Of a stretch of DNA of 64,000 bases, positions 57,190 to 64,000 are shown in pieces. Numbering within the stretch: the first letter of the stretch is position 1; each line of letters opens with the position of its first letter. The position numbers and the translations under genes are program-made. This stretch comes from Enterococcus mundtii (lineage in GTDB: Bacteria; Bacillota; Bacilli; Lactobacillales; Enterococcaceae), in NCBI RefSeq assembly GCF_002813755.1, contig NZ_CP018061.1, forward strand, positions 2,842,001 through 2,906,000. Direction: 5' to 3'. The notes under the pieces are model-generated. The model searched no databases, was not told the origin of the DNA, and saw nothing but the letters and a program-made list of their open reading frames with translations.

Positions 57190-58650
57190 TTAGTTCAATA
57201 CTTGATTTAAATGTGCTAAAGATTTTTCTTTCCCTAACAATTCGATTGTTTCTGGTAATTCAGGTCCATGCATTTGTCCTGAAACAGCGACACGGATCGG
57301 CATAAATAGGTTCTTTCCTTTTACCCCTGTTTCTTTTTGTACTGCTTTGATTGCTGCTTTGACTGTGGGTGCATCTACAACTTCCATTTGAGTAAGTTGT
57401 TCTTTGAAAGCTTTCAACACAGTCGGAACCGTTTCACCCGCTAATACTTCTTTGGCTGCTTCATCTAATACAGGATGTTCGTTAAAGAATAATGTTGATA
57501 CCTCAACGATTTCCGCTGCATAACTCATTTGTGGTTGATACAGACGAACGATTTTTTTCACCCATTCGATTGTTTGTGCATCTGGATTTTCTTGCACACG
57601 ACCATCAGCGATCAAATAAGGTAAACACATTTCTGTCAATGCATCTAGATCCATTTCTTTGATGTAATGGTTGTTCACCCATTGTAATTTTTTCGCGTCA
57701 AATGCAGCTGGTGATTTGCTCAAGCGCTGTGGATCAAACATTTTGATCAATTCTTCTTGACTGAACAATTCATCTTCACCGACAGGAGACCAGCCTAGTA
57801 AAGCAATAAAATTGAACATCGCTTCTGGTAGGTAGCCTAATTCACGGTATTGTTCGATAAATTGTAAAATCGATTCATCACGTTTACTTAATTTTTTGCC
57901 CGTTTCAGAATTGATGATCAAGGTCATATGCCCAAATGTTGGCGCAGTCCAACCAAACGCTTCATAGATCATTAATTGTTTTGGCGTATTCGCAATATGG
58001 TCATCCCCACGTAACACGTGAGTGATCTTCATTAAATGATCGTCAACAGCTACCGCAAAGTTATAGGTTGGCATACCATCACGTTTTTGGATGACATAAT
58101 CCCCACCGATATTGTCTGATTCAAAGGTGATGTCTCCTTTGACCATGTCGGTAAACGCATATTCTGTATTGCGAGGCACACGGAAACGAATCACCGGTAC
58201 AATGCCTTCTGCTTCTTTTTTCGCTTGTTCTTCAGGTGACAAGTTCGCACAAGTCCCAGCGTAGTGAGGCATTTCGCCACGGGCACGTTGCGCTTCACGT
58301 TCTGCTTCTAATTCTTCTTCTGAACAATAGCATTTGTAAGCACGATTACTTGCTAATAACTGATCGATCCATGGTTGGTAGATTTCTTTTCTTTCAGATT
58401 GACGGTAAGGACCGTATTCACCTGGATTTTCAGGTGATTCATCCCATTCCATCCCTAACCATGCAAGATTCTCTAATTGGCTTTTTTCGCCATCTTCAAT
58501 GTTTCGTTTTTGGTCAGTGTCCTCAATGCGGATAATGAAATCTCCATCATTGTGACGGGCAAATAAATAATTGAATAATGCAGTTCGTGCATTCCCAATA
58601 TGCAAATGCCCTGTTGGACTTGGTGCATAACGTACGCGTACTTTCGTCAT
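57190..58650 (-). CDS. gltX: Glutamyl-tRNA synthetase
   Basis: Class I synthetase of 486 residues: [28 protein letters not shown] (HIGH), [38 protein letters not shown] and the KLSKRDESI motif (KMSKS type). Probably non-discriminating, charging both tRNA-Glu and tRNA-Gln, as in most Firmicutes (inference). Upstream of the cysteine operon, the classical gltX-cysE-cysS order. Confidence 0.96.
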   Translation of the reverse strand: MTKVRVRYAPSPTGHLHIGNARTALFNYLFARHNDGDFIIRIEDTDQKRNIEDGEKSQLENLAWLGMEWDESPENPGEYGPYRQSERKEIYQPWIDQLLASNRAYKCYCSEEELEAEREAQRARGEMPHYAGTCANLSPEEQAKKEAEGIVPVIRFRVPRNTEYAFTDMVKGDITFESDNIGGDYVIQKRDGMPTYNFAVAVDDHLMKITHVLRGDDHIANTPKQLMIYEAFGWTAPTFGHMTLIINSETGKKLSKRDESILQFIEQYRELGYLPEAMFNFIALLGWSPVGEDELFSQEELIKMFDPQRLSKSPAAFDAKKLQWVNNHYIKEMDLDALTEMCLPYLIADGRVQENPDAQTIEWVKKIVRLYQPQMSYAAEIVEVSTLFFNEHPVLDEAAKEVLAGETVPTVLKAFKEQLTQMEVVDAPTVKAAIKAVQKETGVKGKNLFMPIRVAVSGQMHGPELPETIELLGKEKSLAHLNQVLN

Positions 58651-58779
58651 TTTCTTCCTCTTCTTTCAAACTAGACTTTGAGACGTCCAAAACAACTGAC
58701 AATACAACATCTGATCAGATTATTTTGGGTTGGATCTCCTTTAGCGATAAATGTTGAAATTTAAAGCTACTCAGCACAA

Positions 58780-58808
58780 ATTTTACCTTTTATACGTTAA
58801 ATAGTAAA
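58780..58808 (-). promoter_or_regulatory. Probable promoter of gltX
   Basis: TTTACT (58808-58803), 17 bases, TAAAAT (58785-58780). The leader of about 120 bases to the start contains no recognised riboswitch. Confidence 0.65.
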
Positions 58809-58844
58809 GAGATTATGAAAAAGTCATTCAAATCTACGTAAGAA

Positions 58845-58889
58845 GGCGGGAATCGAAAAAATAGTTTGCCCTACTTTTCAATCCTCGCC
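58845..58889 (-). terminator. Inverted repeat after yacL, possible terminator
   Basis: GGCGAGGATTGAAAA and TTTTTTCGATTCCCGCC form a long stem in the yacL-gltX gap. The T-rich side lies inside the stem, not after it, so terminator function is uncertain. Confidence 0.5.
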
Positions 58890-58975
58890 TGCTCTAGCTA
58901 AACTGAGGAAGCAAAAACCATCTCTCAAAAAAATCTTACGATGTCTAACTGCCTCATATTTACCATATTACGTTT

Positions 58976-60124
58976 TTATTTCGCTTTTTTCTCATTTTCA
59001 CGCTTGTTATCGATTCCTCTACCCGCATGAGCAGGTTTTGCAAAGATCATTCGGCCGGCAGCTGTTTGTAGTGCACTCGTTACTACAACTTCGATCCGTT
59101 CATTCATGTAATGTTGTCCATCTTCAACAACCACCATTGTGCCGTCATCTAGATAAGCAACCCCTTGTTGACGTTCTGTACCTGCTTTGACCACTAGTAC
59201 ATTCATATTCTCACCGGGGATAACGACTGGCTTCACTGCGTTAGCAAGTGCATTGATGTTGAGAACTGGTACATTTTGAAATTCAGAAACTTTGTTAAGA
59301 TTATAATCATTGGTCACGATGACACCATCTAATAGTTTTGCCAATTTGATCAGCTTACTATCTACTTCACTGATGTCTTCAAAATCGCCATCATACATCT
59401 CAACTGAAATACCTTCTTCTTTTTGTAACGCGTTCAAAATATCTAGTCCGCGACGCCCACGTACCCGTTTCAAGCTATCGCCAGAATCAGCGATATATTG
59501 TAATTCATATAGAACGAAATTTGGGATCATCAACGTTCCTTCTAGAAATCCCGTTTTTGTGATGTCGTAAATACGTCCATCAATAATGACGCTTGTATCT
59601 AAAATTTTATATTTATGAAAATGATCATCTAGTTTGCGTTCTAATAACTGGCTTTCCACCTGACTAGGTGTTTCTTGTTCGACCTTTTTACTTCTTGGTC
59701 CAAATATTTTCTTCCATTCTTCGATGCGAGTCGTTCCCATTCGCAAGCCCAAATAGCCAAGGATCACCATCAATAAGATGGGTAAAACACTGTTTACAAA
59801 AGGTATTTCAATATTGTAAAGCGGTGTTGAAATCACAACCCCCAACGTTAGGCCAATAATTGCTCCGATTGCGCCAAATAAGAGATACGTCAAGCTGACC
59901 TCACTTAATTTTTCTTCAATTTGCTTGATGACTGCTGTTATATGTTTTGCCAATAGCAAAGATAATAGAAAGAAAATAAGTGCACCTAACAAGCTATTGG
60001 TAAAGGTGTTATTCAGCCATCCATTCGTCTGTTGACCGATCGCCTGCCAAGCTGTAGGTAAAAAAGAAATCCCTAAGCTGGCACCAACGATGATCATCAG
60101 TAAGGTGATGACACGTTTTTGCAT
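58976..60124 (-). CDS. yacL: PIN/TRAM-domain membrane protein (YacL type)
   Basis: 382 residues. Four N-terminal transmembrane helices (about 5-125), a PIN nuclease-like domain (KILDTSVIIDGRIYDI, ELQYIADSGDSLKRVRGRRGLDIL, DSKLIKLAKLLDGVIVTNDYNLNKVSE with conserved acidic residues) and a C-terminal TRAM domain (QGVAYLDDGTMVVVEDG). Predicted membrane-bound RNase or toxin-like PIN, function unproven. Order radA-yacL-gltX is conserved in Firmicutes. GGAGG precedes the ATG. Confidence 0.9.
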   Translation of the reverse strand: MQKRVITLLMIIVGASLGISFLPTAWQAIGQQTNGWLNNTFTNSLLGALIFFLLSLLLAKHITAVIKQIEEKLSEVSLTYLLFGAIGAIIGLTLGVVISTPLYNIEIPFVNSVLPILLMVILGYLGLRMGTTRIEEWKKIFGPRSKKVEQETPSQVESQLLERKLDDHFHKYKILDTSVIIDGRIYDITKTGFLEGTLMIPNFVLYELQYIADSGDSLKRVRGRRGLDILNALQKEEGISVEMYDGDFEDISEVDSKLIKLAKLLDGVIVTNDYNLNKVSEFQNVPVLNINALANAVKPVVIPGENMNVLVVKAGTERQQGVAYLDDGTMVVVEDGQHYMNERIEVVVTSALQTAAGRMIFAKPAHAGRGIDNKRENEKKAK

Positions 60125-60150
60125 CCTGTTTCCTCCATTTCATTTTGATT

Positions 60151-61521
60151 TTAACGAAATACTCGTCTAAGAGTTTCATCAAGTGTAGCAACACCTACGA
60201 CTTCGATACCCTCTGGAATATTCCAACCACCTAAATTATTTTTAGGTAAATATACTTTTGTAAAACCTAATTTTTGTACTTCTTTTACTCGTTGTTCAAT
60301 TTGGTTGACTCTTCTGATTTCACCAGTCAGACCGATTTCTCCAATAAAACACTCCGTTGGTTGTGTTCCTTTTTCTTTGTAACTAGACGCAATACTGACT
60401 GCAATTGCTAAATCGATCGCAGGTTCATTTAATTTTACCCCACCAGCTGCTTTTAAGTAAGCATCTTGATTTTGCAACAATAATCCTGCCCGTTTTTCTA
60501 AGACTGCCATGATCAATGACACCCGATTAAAGTCTAAACCAGTCGTTGTTCGTTTGGCATTTCCGAACATCGTGGGTGTGACTAAAGCTTGGATCTCTAC
60601 TAAGATCGGGCGTGTTCCTTCCATGGCGACAACGATCGCTGAACCTGTCGCTCCATCCAATCGTTCTTCTAAGAAAATCTGTGAAGGATTCGCTACTTCT
60701 TCAAGCCCATGGGCGTGCATCTCAAAAATACCGATCTCATTGGTGGAACCAAACCGATTTTTGACGGCACGTAAAATACGAAAACTATGATGTTGCTCAC
60801 CTTCAAAATACAAGACCGTATCAACCATGTGCTCTAACATGCGCGGACCTGCAATCGAGCCTTCTTTCGTGACATGACCTACTATAAATATGGCAATACC
60901 GTTTGTTTTTGCGATTTTCAATAGCTCAGCTGTGGTTTCTCGCACTTGACTAACACTACCAGCGACACTCGTAATATCAGGTTGAGTCATTGTTTGGATC
61001 GAATCGATAATGACATAATCAGGTGAAATTTGTTCGATGGCTCGACTGATTTCATTCATATCTGTCTCTGCATACAAGTAAAACTCTGTGTCGATCGAAC
61101 CTAATCGTTCTGCACGCAACTTGATTTGGTCCGCACTCTCTTCTCCCGATACGTAAAGGACTTTTCCACCAATAGCAGCCAGTTGCTGTGATACTTGCAA
61201 GAGTAGGGTGGATTTTCCGATACCAGGATCGCCACCGATCAAAACCATCGAGCCAGGAACCACACCACCGCCTAAAACACGGTTCAATTCTTCTAGCTTC
61301 GTCTTTACTCGTGGTTCTTTCTTAGGAACCACCTCAGCGATTTTTGTTGGCTTGGCTTTTTCTCCGGTCAAACTCGTTCGTACTCTGCGGTCCGTTGTAT
61401 CTTGTTCGATTTCTTCAACCATGGTATTCCATTTGCCACAATTTGGGCAACGTCCTAAAAATTTAGGCGACACATAGCCACAATTTTGACAAACAAATTG
61501 AACTTTTGCTTTTTTGGCCAT
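60151..61521 (-). CDS. radA: DNA repair protein RadA
   Basis: 456 residues: an N-terminal zinc finger ([21 protein letters not shown]), Walker [26 protein letters not shown] (RadA-specific KNRFG motif) and a C-terminal Lon-protease-like domain. Processes branched recombination intermediates together with RecA. The ATG at 61521 follows AGGTGG. Confidence 0.96.
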   Translation of the reverse strand: MAKKAKVQFVCQNCGYVSPKFLGRCPNCGKWNTMVEEIEQDTTDRRVRTSLTGEKAKPTKIAEVVPKKEPRVKTKLEELNRVLGGGVVPGSMVLIGGDPGIGKSTLLLQVSQQLAAIGGKVLYVSGEESADQIKLRAERLGSIDTEFYLYAETDMNEISRAIEQISPDYVIIDSIQTMTQPDITSVAGSVSQVRETTAELLKIAKTNGIAIFIVGHVTKEGSIAGPRMLEHMVDTVLYFEGEQHHSFRILRAVKNRFGSTNEIGIFEMHAHGLEEVANPSQIFLEERLDGATGSAIVVAMEGTRPILVEIQALVTPTMFGNAKRTTTGLDFNRVSLIMAVLEKRAGLLLQNQDAYLKAAGGVKLNEPAIDLAIAVSIASSYKEKGTQPTECFIGEIGLTGEIRRVNQIEQRVKEVQKLGFTKVYLPKNNLGGWNIPEGIEVVGVATLDETLRRVFR

Positions 61522-61586
61522 TTCGGTGTACCACCTGTCTTTCATTTTACTTTTCTTGAGTTAAAGATAACTTAAATCTACTTTGC

Positions 61587-62114
61587 TTATTGGTTGGATG
61601 AACCAAATCCACCTTGACGAGCATTAGCGGTTTGATCTTGGTCCGCTTTTAAGAACGGTAGGAAGATTCCTTGCCCAATTCTTTCCCCTTTTTTGATCAC
61701 TACATCTTTGAAACCAAAATTCGTGAATTGGAACATGATATGCCCTTCATTTGCTTCGTTATTATAATAGTCACTGTCGATCACGCCGACACCATTAGTC
61801 AAAATCAAAAAACGTTTTAATGGATTGCTTGAACGATTGGCTAATTGTAAGAATTCATCCTCACCCATATACGCTTTGATTCCTGTAGGCACTAAAACGG
61901 GTTTGATTTTCTTTTCCTCTGCTGACATTTCAGAGATAAGCGCATCTGATACAGCTGTTAGTCCTTGCTTGAACCCGGCTTTCCAAACACTTGGAATCAC
62001 CACATCTTCTGCTGCTTCAAAATCATAACCGGCAGCGTGATGAGTCGCTCTTTGCGGCAATTGGATCTGTTGATCCTGATAACGTGTAATTACTTCAAAA
62101 CCTCTTTTATTCAC
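61587..62114 (-). CDS. dut: dUTP diphosphatase
   Basis: 175 residues; hydrolyses dUTP to dUMP to keep uracil out of DNA. Trimeric dUTPase motifs: HHAAGYDFEAAED (I), NRSSNPLKR (II), NGVGVIDSDYY (III), GERIGQGIFLPF (IV), ARQGGFGSS (V). A 25-residue insertion follows motif I, a variant common in this group. The start is GTG, preceded by GGGAGGG. Leads dut-radA-yacL. Confidence 0.93.
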   Translation of the reverse strand: MNKRGFEVITRYQDQQIQLPQRATHHAAGYDFEAAEDVVIPSVWKAGFKQGLTAVSDALISEMSAEEKKIKPVLVPTGIKAYMGEDEFLQLANRSSNPLKRFLILTNGVGVIDSDYYNNEANEGHIMFQFTNFGFKDVVIKKGERIGQGIFLPFLKADQDQTANARQGGFGSSNQ

Positions 62115-62328
62115 CGAATCCCTCCCAGAGTAAACTAGTTCTATTTTAACATACCAAGCGACTGAATACCCAAAGTTAACGAATTCTTCATGAAATTCCT
62201 TTCTCTATTTAAGAAACAAATTTATTGATTTTTTGAAAAAAAGTTTATTAAAACATGACTTTATGATTGAAAACAAGTAGAATAGAGCAAAATCATTTCT
62301 GTGTAAAAAAGATTAGTTGAGGTGCTCC

Positions 62329-63132
62329 ATGCGAAAAGAAATAATAGAAGCAAAACGAATCATTATAAAAATAGGAACAAGTACGTTGATCTATCCAAAT
62401 GGCAACATCAATTTGGGCGCAATCGATCAACTCGCTTTTGTTCTCTCTGACCTTCGTAATCAAGGCAAAGAAATCGTCTTAGTCTCTTCCGGTGCAGTAG
62501 GTGTTGGGATGCACAAGATGAATTTAGCAAAGCGTCCTAATACGATCCCAGAACAACAGGCGATTGCAGCAATTGGACAAGCTGAATTGATGAATATCTA
62601 TAATCAACGGTTCAGTGCGTATGGTCAACAAACTGCCCAAATCTTAGTGACGCGAGATGTTATCGATTACCCTGAAAGCCGAAAAAATGTTGTCAATACG
62701 TTAGAACAGCTACTAGCAATGGGAACCATTCCGATCGTCAATGAAAATGACACCGTCGCAGTTGATGAATTAGATCACTCCACCAAATTTGGCGACAACG
62801 ATCAGTTATCTGCGATCGTTACCAAACTGATTGCCGCTGATCTACTCATCATTCTTTCAGATATCGACGGTTTTTATTCGGATAATCCAACCATCAATCC
62901 TGACGCTGAAATGTATCAAACAGTTACCGCAATCGATGATGAACTGATGGCCCAAGCAGGTGGTGCTGGTAGCACCTACGGAACTGGTGGGATGGCAAGC
63001 AAACTAAAAGCAGCTTTAAGGATCTTTGAAGCAAATCGCCCAATGATCTTAGCAAATGGAAAAAATCCAGCAATCATTTTTGATATTTTGGCTGGAAAAG
63101 AAATCGGAACATTATTTAAGGAGGTTTTATAA
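62329..63132 (+). CDS. proB: Glutamate 5-kinase
   Basis: 267 residues, the length of versions lacking the C-terminal PUA domain. IIIKIGTSTLIYPNG, VLVSSGAVGVGM, NENDTVAVDE, FGDNDQLSAIV and GTGGMASKLKAA are the amino-acid-kinase motifs. First step of proline synthesis from glutamate. The ATG at 62329 follows GAGGTG; the frame reaches back to a TTG at 62317. It overlaps proA by one base (TAATG). Confidence 0.95.
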   Translation: MRKEIIEAKRIIIKIGTSTLIYPNGNINLGAIDQLAFVLSDLRNQGKEIVLVSSGAVGVGMHKMNLAKRPNTIPEQQAIAAIGQAELMNIYNQRFSAYGQQTAQILVTRDVIDYPESRKNVVNTLEQLLAMGTIPIVNENDTVAVDELDHSTKFGDNDQLSAIVTKLIAADLLIILSDIDGFYSDNPTINPDAEMYQTVTAIDDELMAQAGGAGSTYGTGGMASKLKAALRIFEANRPMILANGKNPAIIFDILAGKEIGTLFKEVL

Positions 63133-64000
63133 TGACTGATCTTATCCAACTTGGGAAACAAGCAAAAAAAGGCGCACGCGAACTTGCTTTGATGCCGACT
63201 AAACAAAAAAATGACTTATTGTTGCAAATGGCACAAACAATCAAGAGAAATCAACTAGCCATTCTTGAAGCCAATCAAAAAGACTTAGATCAAGCGACAG
63301 AAAATAATATTAGCGAAACAATGCAAGATCGTTTACGGCTAACACCAGAACGTATCCATACAATGGCGGAAGAAATCATTAAAGTGGCGCAACTAGACGA
63401 TCCAATCGGAAAAGTCGATCACATGTGGCAAAACGAAGACGGTTTATTGATTGGCAAGAAGCGTGTCCCTCTAGGGGTCATCGGCATGATCTACGAATCA
63501 CGTCCGAATGTGACAACTGATGCGGCCAGTCTCGCATTTAAATCAGGAAATGCAGTGATTTTACGTGGTGGAAAAGAAGCCTTCCACTCCAATCAATTGT
63601 TGGTTGAATTACTTCAAGAAACATTGGAAAATGCTGAAGTATCGCCTTATACAATCCAATTCGTGGATGATACCTCTCATGAGACCGCTGCGGAATTGAT
63701 GCGTTTAACAGATTATTTAGACGTATTGATCCCTCGAGGTGGTGCTTCGTTGATCAAACGTGTGAAAGAGCAAGCCACTGTCCCAATCATTGAAACAGGC
63801 ACCGGCAACAACCATATTTATATCGATAAAGAAGCACAATTAGCCATGGCAGTGGATATCATTGTGAACGCCAAAACATCTCGCCCTTCTGTCTGTAACG
63901 CTGCCGAGACTTTGCTGATCCATTCAGAGATCGCGCCTTTCTTCTTGCCATCTATTGAGCAAGCACTGGTTGAACATGGTGTCTCTCTACATGCAGATGC
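63132..64000 (+). CDS. proA: Gamma-glutamyl phosphate reductase, N-terminal part
   Basis: The first ~289 residues, open to the right edge. IESRPNVTTDAA-type segment (GMIYESRPNV), LRGGKEAFHSN, PRGGASLIKRV, ETGTGNNHIYID and SRPSVCNAAETLL with the catalytic Cys near residue 255 identify ProA. Reduces glutamyl phosphate to glutamate semialdehyde, feeding ProC (31.4 kb). Translationally coupled to proB. Confidence 0.96.
   Translation, partial: MTDLIQLGKQAKKGARELALMPTKQKNDLLLQMAQTIKRNQLAILEANQKDLDQATENNISETMQDRLRLTPERIHTMAEEIIKVAQLDDPIGKVDHMWQNEDGLLIGKKRVPLGVIGMIYESRPNVTTDAASLAFKSGNAVILRGGKEAFHSNQLLVELLQETLENAEVSPYTIQFVDDTSHETAAELMRLTDYLDVLIPRGGASLIKRVKEQATVPIIETGTGNNHIYIDKEAQLAMAVDIIVNAKTSRPSVCNAAETLLIHSEIAPFFLPSIEQALVEHGVSLHAD

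Overview
The window reads as a chromosomal segment of an Enterococcus, most likely the E. faecium/hirae/durans group. This is inferred from a SagA-type secreted NlpC/P60 hydrolase, AT-rich low-GC Firmicute codon use, strong AAGGAGG-type ribosome binding sites and Firmicute gene order: cinA-recA-rny, gltX-cysE-cysS-mrnC-rlmB-yacP-sigH, and purR-glmU-prs. Nearly everything is on the minus strand. The exceptions are pepF (cut by the left edge), one unknown gene at 19.3 kb, proC, mscL and proBA (proA is cut by the right edge). I see no rRNA, tRNA, CRISPR array, insertion sequence or prophage.

Layout. 1-6.7 kb: oligoendopeptidase end, sagA, mreCD, thiN-rpe-rsgA. 6.8-14.9 kb: priA-def-fmt-rsmB-stp-prkC, joining replication restart, initiator-tRNA formylation and deformylation, 16S rRNA methylation and the PASTA kinase/phosphatase pair. 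15-20 kb: gmk-rpoZ, yicC, a PC4-like protein and a patatin-like lipase. 20-24.4 kb: thiT with its TPP riboswitch, then prs, glmU and purR with two PurBoxes. 24.5-27 kb: the adcABC zinc importer behind a Zur-like palindrome. 27-32 kb: ispE, mprF, proC. 32.3-41.8 kb: an accessory block. 41.9-47 kb: rny, recA-cinA, pgsA, rodZ. 48-52 kb: an M16 peptidase pair, mscL, a GNAT enzyme and veg. 52.5-62 kb: the sigH/yacP/rlmB/mrnC/cysS/cysE operon behind a T-box, gltX, and dut-radA-yacL. 62.3-64 kb: proBA.

The most unusual object is a single intact 2632-codon gene (33275-41173). Its product has no signal peptide, a series of divergent helical repeats, a central hydrophobic segment, a late HETTH zinc-protease-like motif and a repetitive tail carrying two RVKR sites. 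It looks like a giant single-chain toxin or effector. Small membrane-protein genes flank it on both sides, and a disrupted small peptide ORF and an orphan TetR-type operator lie beyond its 3' end.

Regulatory and repeat features visible by eye include a TPP riboswitch with mutually exclusive pairings, a probable cysteine T-box, PurBoxes, an SOS box overlapping the recA promoter, and a family of about 140-bp hairpin repeats. Every copy of that repeat in the window sits directly 3' of a minus-strand gene. A second repeat type, upstream of proC, has arms that differ between units yet stay complementary. Several starts were moved from the longest open frame because of ribosome binding sites (def, prs, glmU, purR, adcA, proC, rny, veg, sigH, mrnC, cysE, radA, proB, thiT).
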